Shown here: piece after piece, positions 7,204-15,566 of the stretch
Position numbering within the stretch: position 1 is the first letter of the stretch
How the letters are laid out: each line of letters opens with the position of its first letter
Assembly (NCBI RefSeq): GCF_017565765.1
Contig: NZ_JAGDYP010000002.1
Location: forward strand, 186,001-250,000
Source: Capnocytophaga bilenii
GTDB lineage: Bacteria; Bacteroidota; Bacteroidia; Flavobacteriales; Flavobacteriaceae
DNA length: 64,000 nt
Direction: 5' to 3'
Translations under genes and position numbers: made by a program
Notes under the pieces: model-generated
The model's database searches: none
What the model was told of the DNA's origin: nothing
What the model saw: only the letters and a program-made list of their open reading frames with translations

Positions 7204-7942
7204 ACTCTCGTTGTCTTACTGCTTCATACAAAAATACGGCACAAGCTACCGAAACATTCAGCGACCCAATTTCGCCTGCCATAGGCAATTTCACTCGGCT
7301 ATCTACCACTTTTAGTACACCTCCCGAAATGCCTACATCTTCGGCACCCATTACTATTGCCAAAGGAGTGGTAAAATCTTCGCTATAAAGCAGATTATTA
7401 GTCTTTTCTGTAGCAGCTACTACCCTGATGCCACTACCTTGCAAGTAATACACAGCATCAATCAAGTTGTCTACTTTGCATATAGGCACTCTGAAAACAG
7501 CTCCTGCCGAGGTTTTTACTGCATCGGCAGTAACGCTTACACTCCCGCGCTTCGGAATTATAATCCCCGATACCCCTGTACATTCAGCGGTACGCACTAT
7601 AGCGCCAAAATTTCGCACGTCTTGCAAGTGGTCTAATACCAAGAAAAGAGGCACTTTGCCACTCTCGGTAACCCCAATTACCAATTCTTCAAAATCTTGA
7701 TATTCTACAGGCGACAAGGTAGCAATTACCCCTTGGTGGTTTTTCTTACTCATTCGGTTGAGCTTCTCTATAGGCACGTATTGTGTAGCTATTTGTGCCC
7801 CTTGCAGTGTCGTCAATAGTTCTTTATAAAGTGTCCCTTGCAGTCCTTTCTGCAAAAATACCCTATCAATGGTTTTGCCTGCATTCACGGCTTCTATTAC
7901 CGCTCGTATGCCATATATTTGCTGTTCTTGTATTTCTTGCAT
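7202..7942 (-). CDS. rlmB: 23S rRNA (guanosine-2'-O-)-methyltransferase RlmB
   Basis: SpoU-family (SPOUT) RNA 2'-O-methyltransferase of 246 residues, the usual length of RlmB, which methylates G2251 in the peptidyl-transferase loop of 23S rRNA. The N-terminal L30e-like substrate-binding part starts YGIRAVIEAVNAGKTIDRVF. The catalytic knot shows the three SPOUT motifs: LDHLQDVRNFGAIVRTAE with the catalytic Arg, LAIVMGAEDVGIS, and LPMAGEIGSLNVSVACAVFL. It begins 5 bp after mutS, so the two are probably co-transcribed. Other TrmH-family members are possible, but the N-terminal domain favours RlmB. Confidence 0.92.
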   Translation of the reverse strand: MQEIQEQQIYGIRAVIEAVNAGKTIDRVFLQKGLQGTLYKELLTTLQGAQIATQYVPIEKLNRMSKKNHQGVIATLSPVEYQDFEELVIGVTESGKVPLFLVLDHLQDVRNFGAIVRTAECTGVSGIIIPKRGSVSVTADAVKTSAGAVFRVPICKVDNLIDAVYYLQGSGIRVVAATEKTNNLLYSEDFTTPLAIVMGAEDVGISGGVLKVVDSRVKLPMAGEIGSLNVSVACAVFLYEAVRQRE

Positions 7943-7947
7943 TTCAG

Positions 7948-10536
7948 TTATTTATTAGTTTTAAAACGTGCCTTCATTTCATTTAGCTTCATCAAAGCCT
8001 CAATAGGGGTTAGGGTATTGAGGTCTAAGCCCAACAAGTCTGCTTTTAGTTCTTCCAGCAGAGGGTCGTTGAGGTCAAAAAAACTAAGCTGCATCTCTTT
8101 ATTGCTATTTTTCAAAGATGTTTGCGGTGCTATATTGTGGTTTTCTTCTAGCTTCTGAAGCATTTTGTTTGCTTTCTGTATTACATATTGGGGCATACCT
8201 GCCATTTTAGCTACGTGTATCCCAAAACTATGTGCCGAACCTCCTGCAACCAATTTGCGCAAAAAAAGCACGCTGTCAGTGGTTTCTTTTACCGATACGT
8301 TGTAGTTCTTGATGCGTTCAAAGCTCTCTGTCATCTCATTAAGCTCGTGGTAGTGGGTTGCAAATAGCGTTTTAGCGCGCGAAGGGTGCTGATGCAGGTA
8401 CTCTGCTATAGCCCACGCTATCGAGATACCGTCATAAGTACTTGTCCCCCTACCAATCTCGTCCAAAAGCACCAAGCTGCGTTCCGATATATTGTTTAGT
8501 ATTAGTGCCGCTTCGTTCATCTCTACCATAAAAGTAGATTCTCCCAGCGATATATTATCACTTGCCCCCACACGAGTAAAAATCTTATCAATAATCCCTA
8601 TGTGTGCTGAGGTAGCAGGCACAAAACTACCTATTTGTGCTAATAATACGATGAGTGCGGTTTGCCGCAATATTGCCGATTTACCCGACATATTAGGACC
8701 CGTAATCATTATAATTTGTTGTTGCTCACGGTCTAAATACACATCGTTAGCAATATAAGGGGTATCTATAGGCAATTGTTTCTCAATTACAGGGTGTCGC
8801 CCTTCCTTGATGTCTATTACATAGTCATCACTCATTTCAGGCTGCTGGTAATTGTTTTGTAAAGCAAGTGTTGCAAAGCCCGCAAGGCAATCTAGTTGCC
8901 CTACCAAGATAGCGTTCTGCTGCACAGGGGCTATATATTCAGCTATATAGTTCAGAAGCTCAGCATAAAGGGCTTGTTCCAATTGCCCTATTTTCTCTTC
9001 AGCCCCCAGTATTTTTGCCTCATATTCTTTCAGCTCATTGGTGATATAACGCTCAGCATTCACCAAAGTCTGTTTGCGCACCCAGTCGGCAGGTACTTTG
9101 TCTTTATGCGTATTGCGCACCTCAAGATAATAACCAAAAACATTGTTATTGTCTATTTTTAGCGAAGGAATACCCGTGCGTTGGGTTTCTCTTAGCAGCA
9201 AATCGTCCAAATACGACTTTCCCGAATGCGATAATCCTCGCAATTCGTCCAATTCTGCTGAATAGCCCGCAGCAATAGCATTACCTTTAGCAATATTCAC
9301 CGGAGCCTCTTCATTGAGGGTTTCGCGTATGCGTGCACACAGCTGCTGGCAGTCGTGCAATTTGTCGCCCAATAAGCTTAGCGATTCGTTGCCCGAAGTC
9401 AAGCATAGTTGTTTTATTTGCGGAATATGTTCCAATGAGCTACACAATTGTACCACCTCTCGCGGATTAATCTTTTGTGTAGCAACTTTCGATATCAGCC
9501 GCTCAATATCACCTATGCGCGCTATATGCTCTTTTATGCTTTCTAATTCGGGTAGTTGTTTCAAGAAGTAAGCTACTACCTCGTGTCGTTGTCGTATTTT
9601 TTCTATCTTTTTTAGCGGAAGTGCCAGCCATCGCTTCAGGGTACGGCTGCCCATCGGCGAAAGCGTCTTATCAATCACATCCAGCAAACTCACCGATTGT
9701 GCCGAACTACCCGTATAAAGCTCTAAGTTCCTAATCGTAAATTTATCAAGCCACACATAAGCCTCTTCGGCAATTCGCTGTATACGTGTGATGTGCTGTA
9801 ACTGGTGATGTTGCGTTTCCGATAGATAGTACAATATAGCCCCCGCGCTAAGCAAAGCATCGGTAAGCTCTTCTACACCAAAGCCCTTCAGAGAGTTTGT
9901 TTGAAAATGCTTGGTGAGCAGTTGCTGGGCATAATCTTCTTTAAATACCCAATCTTCTAAATAGAAGCAATGAAAATCACTGCCAAAAGCTGCGGCAAAT
10001 TCTTTCTTTTGATGTTTAGCGATAAGCAATTCGCTAGGATGAAAGTTTTGTAGTAATTTATCTATATAGCTCTTGTCGCCTTGCGATACCAAAAACTCTC
10101 CTGTCGATACATCCAAAAAAGCAATCCCATTCACTTGCTTGCCTATCCATACCGAAGCCAAAAAATTATTGCTTTTAGATTGTAGTATGTCATCATTTAG
10201 GGCAACACCAGGGGTAACTAATTCAGTAACACCCCGTTTTACGATTCCTTTCACCGTTTTGGGGTCTTCCAATTGGTCGCATATGGCTACTCTATACCCC
10301 GCTTTTACAAGGCGTGGCAAATACGTATTGATAGAGTGATACGGAAAGCCCGCCAACTCCGAGCGCTCCGTGCCGTTATTTCGGTTAGTAAGCACTATAT
10401 CAAGCACCGCAGCTGCTTTTACCGCATCTTCTCCAAAAGTTTCGTAGAAATCACCAACTCTGAAAAGCAATAACGCATCAGGATACTTGCTCTTTATCTG
10501 GTTGTATTGCTTCATTAGCGGGGTTTCTTTTGCCAT
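7948..10536 (-). CDS. mutS: DNA mismatch repair protein MutS
   Basis: Mismatch-recognition ATPase of 862 residues, full length for MutS1. The N-terminal mismatch-binding domain has the Phe-x-Glu wedge in FRVGDFYETFG (Phe30, Glu32). The ATPase has Walker A GPNMSGKSAILRQ, Walker B LVLLDEIGRGTSTYDG and the FATHYHEL motif. It binds mispairs as a dimer and recruits MutL. Start MAKETPLMKQY is well placed, 2 bp after the beta-galactosidase stop, and rlmB follows after 5 bp, so it sits in the middle of a leftward transcription unit. All motifs are intact, so no mutator phenotype is predicted. Confidence 0.98.
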   Translation of the reverse strand: MAKETPLMKQYNQIKSKYPDALLLFRVGDFYETFGEDAVKAAAVLDIVLTNRNNGTERSELAGFPYHSINTYLPRLVKAGYRVAICDQLEDPKTVKGIVKRGVTELVTPGVALNDDILQSKSNNFLASVWIGKQVNGIAFLDVSTGEFLVSQGDKSYIDKLLQNFHPSELLIAKHQKKEFAAAFGSDFHCFYLEDWVFKEDYAQQLLTKHFQTNSLKGFGVEELTDALLSAGAILYYLSETQHHQLQHITRIQRIAEEAYVWLDKFTIRNLELYTGSSAQSVSLLDVIDKTLSPMGSRTLKRWLALPLKKIEKIRQRHEVVAYFLKQLPELESIKEHIARIGDIERLISKVATQKINPREVVQLCSSLEHIPQIKQLCLTSGNESLSLLGDKLHDCQQLCARIRETLNEEAPVNIAKGNAIAAGYSAELDELRGLSHSGKSYLDDLLLRETQRTGIPSLKIDNNNVFGYYLEVRNTHKDKVPADWVRKQTLVNAERYITNELKEYEAKILGAEEKIGQLEQALYAELLNYIAEYIAPVQQNAILVGQLDCLAGFATLALQNNYQQPEMSDDYVIDIKEGRHPVIEKQLPIDTPYIANDVYLDREQQQIIMITGPNMSGKSAILRQTALIVLLAQIGSFVPATSAHIGIIDKIFTRVGASDNISLGESTFMVEMNEAALILNNISERSLVLLDEIGRGTSTYDGISIAWAIAEYLHQHPSRAKTLFATHYHELNEMTESFERIKNYNVSVKETTDSVLFLRKLVAGGSAHSFGIHVAKMAGMPQYVIQKANKMLQKLEENHNIAPQTSLKNSNKEMQLSFFDLNDPLLEELKADLLGLDLNTLTPIEALMKLNEMKARFKTNK

Positions 10537-10538
10537 AA

Positions 10539-13010
10539 TTATTCACTTATAATTGTTATTTCTCCCTTCAATCGCTTGCTTTGTGCTTTTAGTGTTGTTT
10601 TGCCTTTCTCCTCACCCGATTGTACTATTACTACCAATTTTCCATTGAAAAGATGCATCTTAGGCAAGTGGAATACATCAGTACAAGTAGGGTCGCCATT
10701 AGCTGCTGCGCGATAGCTTCCCACGCCTTTTACGCTGAAGGTTACCAAATCATTCACATTGGGGCACAAATTGCCATCCTTGTCCACTGCCTCTACAGTT
10801 ATGTAAGCAAGGTCTTTTCCATTGGGCGAAAAAGCCGTTTCTTTATGAGTTGTAAGGCGTAAAGCGTAAGGCTTGCCTGCGGTGCGTATTTCTTTTTCCG
10901 CCACCGCTTTGCCATTGTTGTCATAAGCTACTACTTTCACTACCCCCGCTTCGTATTTAGTGTCCATCCACATCAGTCTGTAACGCTTTTGGCGTTCCAA
11001 ATCTTCAGGGTTCCCATCTTTTTCCTCCTCTTCTAGTTTGATGCTGAGATCTTTATAGCGCTTTCCTTGGCTTTTTCCATTGATGAAAAGCTCTGCCGAA
11101 GGATAATTAGTATAAACGAATATAGGGGTTGTTTCTCCTTCGCGCCCTTCCCAGTTCCAATGCGGAAGAATATGAAGCGTTTCAGCCTCTTTGTTCCAAT
11201 GCGAGCGGTATAGGTAGAAGCGGTCTTTCGGAAGCCCTGCTAAATCTACAGCACCAAAATAAGAACTATGCGAAGGCCATTCCACATAGTAGGGTGTAGG
11301 CTCTCCTAAATAGTCAAACCCTGTCCAAATAAATTCACCTATCATATAAGGCAAATCTTCTTGGTGTATCCAGTCGTCTTCTGGTAAATTCGACCATCCA
11401 CAGTGCTCTACATCGTATGACGATGACTGCATATCATCATACTTCGCCATCGATTTTCGTACCACAGGAAATTTGTACACCCCACGCGAACTCACCGTTG
11501 AAGCCGTTTCGCTACCCAAAAACAAACGCTGTGGCAACTTTTTATAGGCTTCTCGGTATTTAAACGGACGGTAGTTGAACCCCGCCAATTGCATTGTCGC
11601 TGCCATATTGTTGCGCAAAATGTCTTGCGGTCTGTCCATACCATTACTCACGGGGCGTGTAGGGTCAAGTTTTTGTACGATACTTTGCAGATAGTAAGCT
11701 ACTTGCGAACCGCTTTCAGCACTTTGTTCTTCTACCTCGTTGCCTATAAACCACATCAGTACGCTTGGGTTGTTGCGGTAGTGTTTTACAAGGTTGGTGA
11801 GGTCTTTTTCAGCCCATTCTTTGAAGTATAGGTGATAGCCGTTTTCTACCTTGGCAATTGCCCATTCGTCAAAACTTTCCACTGCCAATAGCATTCCCAA
11901 TTCATCTGCAGCACGCACATATTCAGGAGCAGGCATATTGTGCGATGTGCGAATTGCATTAGCACCCATATCCTGCATTGTTCGTATTTGGCGGCGAATA
12001 GCACTCTCATTCACGGCTGCCCCAAGTGCCCCTAAATCGTGATGCATACATACCCCTTGTATTTTTATTTTTCGCCCGTTGAGGTACAATCCATCGTCAG
12101 GTTTTAGTTCTATAGTGCGAACCCCAAAAGTGGTACTTATCTCATCTTTTAGCTGTCCATTCTCATACAATTTGGTAACAGCTTTGTAAAGATTAGGCTT
12201 GCCAATATCCCACAAAAGAGGTTTGTCAATATATAGTTCTGCGGTAATTTTGTCAGTAGTATAGGCTGTCGCTTGGTTGCTGCTGTGGGCTACTTTTTCG
12301 CCCCGTTGGTTAAAAATAGTAGTTTCTGCCGCAATGGCTTCTTTTTTAGCAGCTACAAATTCTGTGTTTACCACTACTTTCGCAAAGTTGTTAGTTACCT
12401 CAGGAGTAGTAATTTGTATGCCCCAAATCGGGATATGAGTCTTGTTTTTAGTGATGATATGCACATTGCGATACAAACCTGCCCCAGGGTACCAACGCGA
12501 CATTTGTGTAAGGTTGTTTAGCCGTACGGCAAGTGTATTGTTTTTAGCTTTTACATACGGAGTAATGTTCAAGAAGAAAGTGTTGTAACCATTGTGCCAC
12601 TCGCCAGCTTTTTGCCCGTTTACGTACACTTCGGGGTTGCTCATTGCCCCATCGAACTGTACGAAAACCTCTTTGTCGTTAGTAAGTGTCGAAACATCAA
12701 AGGTTGTGCGGTACCAGCCCACACCCACAAAAGGAAGTCCTCCTGTACGACCAGTGTGTTCAATAGCCGCTTTTTGTCCATCTTGTTTAATGGCTGTGCG
12801 CTGAATGTCGTTTTCCATATCAAACGGACCATAGATAGCCCAATCGTGCGGCACTGTAACACTTTGCCAATGAGCATCGTTATAAGCAGTTCCTGAAAAC
12901 TCAGGATTATCCTCTCTGCTAAATTTCCATCTCTTCTGAAGGGTCTGTTCTTGTCCCCAGCTGTTTATAGTAGCCAAACTCATCAATAGTAAAAGGTTGA
13001 TTTTATTCAT
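10539..13010 (-). CDS. Exported beta-galactosidase, glycoside hydrolase family 2
   Basis: GH2 enzyme of 823 residues with a signal peptide (MNKINLLLLMSLATINSWGQ). Order: sugar-binding jelly-roll (about 25-185), Ig-like domain (190-300), TIM barrel (305-600), then two further beta domains of the DUF4982 and Ig type. The acid/base Glu425 is in WFIGNEVEEQ; the nucleophile is probably Glu501 in FLGSETAS, 76 residues later as in E. coli LacZ. TSHNMPAPE and GEFIWTGFDYLGEP are further active-site signatures. It likely releases galactose or a related sugar from host glycans in the periplasm or at the surface. It lies between the small DUF6934 pair and mutS with gaps of 10 and 2 bp, an unusual position for a glycosidase. 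Exact sugar specificity cannot be read from sequence. Confidence 0.9.
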   Translation of the reverse strand: MNKINLLLLMSLATINSWGQEQTLQKRWKFSREDNPEFSGTAYNDAHWQSVTVPHDWAIYGPFDMENDIQRTAIKQDGQKAAIEHTGRTGGLPFVGVGWYRTTFDVSTLTNDKEVFVQFDGAMSNPEVYVNGQKAGEWHNGYNTFFLNITPYVKAKNNTLAVRLNNLTQMSRWYPGAGLYRNVHIITKNKTHIPIWGIQITTPEVTNNFAKVVVNTEFVAAKKEAIAAETTIFNQRGEKVAHSSNQATAYTTDKITAELYIDKPLLWDIGKPNLYKAVTKLYENGQLKDEISTTFGVRTIELKPDDGLYLNGRKIKIQGVCMHHDLGALGAAVNESAIRRQIRTMQDMGANAIRTSHNMPAPEYVRAADELGMLLAVESFDEWAIAKVENGYHLYFKEWAEKDLTNLVKHYRNNPSVLMWFIGNEVEEQSAESGSQVAYYLQSIVQKLDPTRPVSNGMDRPQDILRNNMAATMQLAGFNYRPFKYREAYKKLPQRLFLGSETASTVSSRGVYKFPVVRKSMAKYDDMQSSSYDVEHCGWSNLPEDDWIHQEDLPYMIGEFIWTGFDYLGEPTPYYVEWPSHSSYFGAVDLAGLPKDRFYLYRSHWNKEAETLHILPHWNWEGREGETTPIFVYTNYPSAELFINGKSQGKRYKDLSIKLEEEEKDGNPEDLERQKRYRLMWMDTKYEAGVVKVVAYDNNGKAVAEKEIRTAGKPYALRLTTHKETAFSPNGKDLAYITVEAVDKDGNLCPNVNDLVTFSVKGVGSYRAAANGDPTCTDVFHLPKMHLFNGKLVVIVQSGEEKGKTTLKAQSKRLKGEITIISE

Positions 13011-13020
13011 TTCTAAATGT

Positions 13021-13215
13021 TTAATTTACAATAGTTTTAGGTAAGCCTACTTTTTCTAATTTTTCATTTACACGCGCTAATTTTTTAGTAAAAATAGGTG
13101 CATTTAGATATTTGTCTAGAGAGGTATCTACCTCTAAGACTGTATAATGAGATGTTTTTCTCAAAGGTTTTTTCACCATAGGGTGATTGTTTATTTGTTT
13201 TTCTTTTGTGCTCAT
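13021..13215 (-). CDS. Small hypothetical protein, partner of the DUF6934-like gene
   Basis: A 64-residue basic protein. Its C-terminal part, FTKKLARVNEKLEKVGLPK, is a predicted amphipathic helix ending in Gly-Leu-Pro-Lys. I recall similar very short proteins beside DUF6934 genes in other Bacteroidota. It starts 5 bp after the larger gene and ends 10 bp before the beta-galactosidase start, so all are likely one transcript. The size pairing and tight spacing would fit a toxin-antitoxin or chaperone-client pair, but nothing in the sequence proves it. Confidence 0.6.
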   Translation of the reverse strand: MSTKEKQINNHPMVKKPLRKTSHYTVLEVDTSLDKYLNAPIFTKKLARVNEKLEKVGLPKTIVN

Positions 13216-13220
13216 AGTCT

Positions 13221-13664
13221 TTATTTTCTTTTTATCGCAAAGCCTTCATAATTAACTTTAGGGCGAAATTCCTCCCATTCTCCATTCAAAAGACATAACA
13301 AGTGAAAATCTCTTATAACAATATCAAAATATTTTACAATTTTCATTTGGTATAACCTTGTTCTGGAAGGGGTACTCCCTTCAGCGTATATCCACACATT
13401 AGGGAAAAGTTCTGTGAAATCATAAATAACAGAAACAACAGTATTTAATACCTTTTCTGTATCTCCATTATTAGAAACTACTTGATCATCTAATTCTCCG
13501 GTGATAGGATTTTCATCTACAAGTCCTAAGTTATAAAAATTGTTTATATTAGTTTCTTGAAAAGAGATGATTTTGATAATCTTCCCTTTGCTTCCTTCAC
13601 TAATAAAATTATAGATAAGAGCTGTTTCACCAATTTTCACTTCATATTTTGGTAGATTACTCAT
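13221..13664 (-). CDS. DUF6934-like protein
   Basis: A soluble protein of 147 residues with no signal peptide. The run VVSNNGDTEKVLNTVVSVIY, then YAEGSTPSRTRLYQMKIVKY and a C-terminal NYEGFAIKRK, matches what I remember of DUF6934, an uncharacterised family of Bacteroidota. GSTPSRTRLYQ, with two Arg residues, is the most distinctive motif and could bind nucleic acid or a nucleotide. A TACCTTTG promoter element lies about 40 bp upstream, making it the first gene of the run that continues with its 64-residue partner and the beta-galactosidase. Function unknown. Confidence 0.7.
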   Translation of the reverse strand: MSNLPKYEVKIGETALIYNFISEGSKGKIIKIISFQETNINNFYNLGLVDENPITGELDDQVVSNNGDTEKVLNTVVSVIYDFTELFPNVWIYAEGSTPSRTRLYQMKIVKYFDIVIRDFHLLCLLNGEWEEFRPKVNYEGFAIKRK

Positions 13665-13703
13665 AATAAAAAAGGTTGTTTAATTTTCTTTAAATTCCCT
13701 CTG

Positions 13704-13711
13704 CAAAGGTA
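13704..13711 (-). promoter_or_regulatory. -7 promoter element (TACCTTTG) of the DUF6934 transcription unit
   Basis: The minus strand reads TACCTTTG (TAnnTTTG consensus), 40 bp upstream of the ATG at 13664. It could drive the whole run through rlmB. Confidence 0.6.
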
Positions 13712-13880
13712 CAAAAATAATTCTAATCACAAACTTTTATAAAAGTAGTCTTACTTCACAATTTCTAAATATTACAACAATCTATTAATTCTCTCCACTC
13801 CTACCAATTCAAAACGCACTTGTGTTATGGTTAGCAAATGATGTTTTTAGCAATACATCTGAAATATTAATCTTATCCTA

Positions 13881-14372
13881 TTATAACAATGATTTTATAT
13901 ACAAATTTTTTGCAGTCTCTTCCCCTTTTATAATGTCTAAAAGTTCATCTCTTTGTTTTCTATACTTTATATTATCATATTGATAGAGGAAGAAAAAAGG
14001 GGTTTTATTCTTATACCCATACAAATCAAATAAATCTAAACACTCCTCTTCTGTAAAGTCTTCAGCATAACTAATATGTAAAAAATATCTTTTCCAAAAA
14101 TGTAATTCAATATCTTTAGGATATTTCTCTATTCCTAAATCTAATACTTTTAGAAACTCATCACCTCCTTTTTTTACCCAATATTCTGGAATATTATTAG
14201 GGATTGTAAATTCATATAATTCAAAAGCAAAACTCCAATATAGAAAACTTAAATTAATATAACAATCAACTATAACACCATCTCTTCTAATAAGAGTTTC
14301 ATAAGCATCAACAGCCTTTATGTATTCTTTCTTTATATCATAAATAATTGCCGTTGTTTCCATATATTTCAT
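13881..14372 (-). CDS. TPR-like hypothetical protein
   Basis: A 163-residue protein without signal peptide. The N-terminal part, IIYDIKKEYIKAVDAYETLI followed by CYINLSFLYWSF, has the helix-pair periodicity of a tetratricopeptide repeat; KVLDLGIEKYPKDIELHFWK is a second such pair. The C-terminal third is rich in Phe, Tyr and Asp. No enzyme motif is visible. It stands alone with AT-rich flanks of about 200 bp; base composition is lower in GC than its neighbours, which suggests accessory status. Start could also be the Met four codons in. Confidence 0.55.
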   Translation of the reverse strand: MKYMETTAIIYDIKKEYIKAVDAYETLIRRDGVIVDCYINLSFLYWSFAFELYEFTIPNNIPEYWVKKGGDEFLKVLDLGIEKYPKDIELHFWKRYFLHISYAEDFTEEECLDLFDLYGYKNKTPFFFLYQYDNIKYRKQRDELLDIIKGEETAKNLYIKSLL

Positions 14373-14440
14373 TTTGGTTCTTAATACCTACATTTATTAT
14401 TTTTCTATTAATAGTTTGAATCCAAACTTGCTTCCCCTTT

Positions 14441-14533
14441 CACATACTCGCTGGTTGCGACTTCCTCCAAAGGAGGGGTAAATAGACTCACACTCCCATC
14501 AATTCAAAATTCAGAATTCAAAATTCAAAATTC
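14441..14533. repeat. Dispersed repeat (short copy) followed by AATTCAAA run
   Basis: 14441-14468 reads CACATACTCGCTGGTTGCGA then CTTCCTCC, a shortened form of the family at 6948 and 32087. At 14501-14533 come four imperfect AATTCAAA/AATTCAGA units. Together they fill most of the gap between two leftward genes. Confidence 0.5.
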
Positions 14534-14556
14534 TCTTTTGTTAGCAGTTATATTCT

Positions 14557-15564
14557 TTATTTTTTATTCTTTGCGACACCCTTTAGTTTCTTAAAAAAAG
14601 CCTCTTCTCTTTCAGCGATACTGTACAATTGCGCAGAGAGTGCGCTGTACACATCCGCTTGAGTGCTTCGGTTTTTATACAATCTCGCAATATTTACTGC
14701 AAAATCACGCCACGCATCGCCTATATCTGTAATTTCTTTAGAGAGTGCTATTAAGGCATCGTTTTTCAAAAGTTTACCCGCTTCTTGCAAAAAAGCTCCG
14801 TAAATAAACCTAAAGCCTCCCCCGCCAGTGCCTATCTCTTCTTGCATACGTATTAGCTGTGCAAGGTAATAGTTTGTAGTTTTAGCACCCAACTTTCTAT
14901 GCCATTTCAGTATATCTTTGCTCAGTTTCTTAATGCCCGCAACGCCCACTATAGGCATAGGGGCAAGCATAGTTTTGCAGGTCTGCCCAATACCTTTCCA
15001 TATTGCTTTTTCCAGCGAAAGCTCTTTAGGCAGCTCAGTAGGGTAGTACAGATGTCCTTTTGGGGCAAGCACCCCACTAGCAAAGCGCACTTTGCTAAGC
15101 TCTTGTGCGCTAAGCCTATGCACCGATGGCATCACAGGGTCGCTTACCAAATAGCTGTCGCCTTCTTTGCCATACACCACTATATTATGAGCGTTGAAGT
15201 GAAAACGATACTCATCAGGAAAATAAGGCAGGTTGAATACCCCTACTTGCAAGCCTGTCGGAATGCCTTTCTGAAGATTCGCATCAAGTACTTGTGCCGC
15301 CTTTTCGGGCGAAGAAAACTTTTGTCGTTTTACTTTAAAACCCAAGCGTTTAGCTACTTTACTAAAAATATGACCCGGCATAGTGCGGTAGCTAATAGCA
15401 GGCGCTTGGTTTACCTTTAGCCACGGAAAGTAAAAAAACAACAAACCAGAACCTATGCCAAACACCATTGGCTCACTTAGCTCTATTCCGTTGAAACGCA
15501 ATAAATTGCAAGCCACACCATTTTCACAGTGTGCCGATTGCTTATGTTCAAATTCTATAACCAT
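14557..15564 (-). CDS. BtrH N-terminal domain protein (DUF4872-type)
   Basis: A 335-residue cytosolic protein. The N-terminal half resembles BtrH, the cysteine acyltransferase of butirosin synthesis with a papain-like fold: a Cys in QSAHCENGVACN near residue 12 as candidate nucleophile, and a His in FHFNAHNIVVYG near residue 145 followed by YLVSDP. The C-terminal helical half corresponds to what databases call DUF4872. The start at 15564 is chosen because it directly follows the stop of the upstream gene; the longer frame from 15639 would overlap that gene by 73 bp. Such proteins are common in flavobacteria outside antibiotic clusters and their substrate is unknown. It ends an operon with the Ig-like lipoprotein and HMG-CoA reductase. 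Confidence 0.75.
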   Translation of the reverse strand: MVIEFEHKQSAHCENGVACNLLRFNGIELSEPMVFGIGSGLLFFYFPWLKVNQAPAISYRTMPGHIFSKVAKRLGFKVKRQKFSSPEKAAQVLDANLQKGIPTGLQVGVFNLPYFPDEYRFHFNAHNIVVYGKEGDSYLVSDPVMPSVHRLSAQELSKVRFASGVLAPKGHLYYPTELPKELSLEKAIWKGIGQTCKTMLAPMPIVGVAGIKKLSKDILKWHRKLGAKTTNYYLAQLIRMQEEIGTGGGGFRFIYGAFLQEAGKLLKNDALIALSKEITDIGDAWRDFAVNIARLYKNRSTQADVYSALSAQLYSIAEREEAFFKKLKGVAKNKK

Positions 15565-15566
15565 TT

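Noticed and set aside
12594-12896. Overlapping plus and minus frames in the beta-galactosidase gene
   Set aside because: The GH2 reading has motifs throughout; the others are chance frames.
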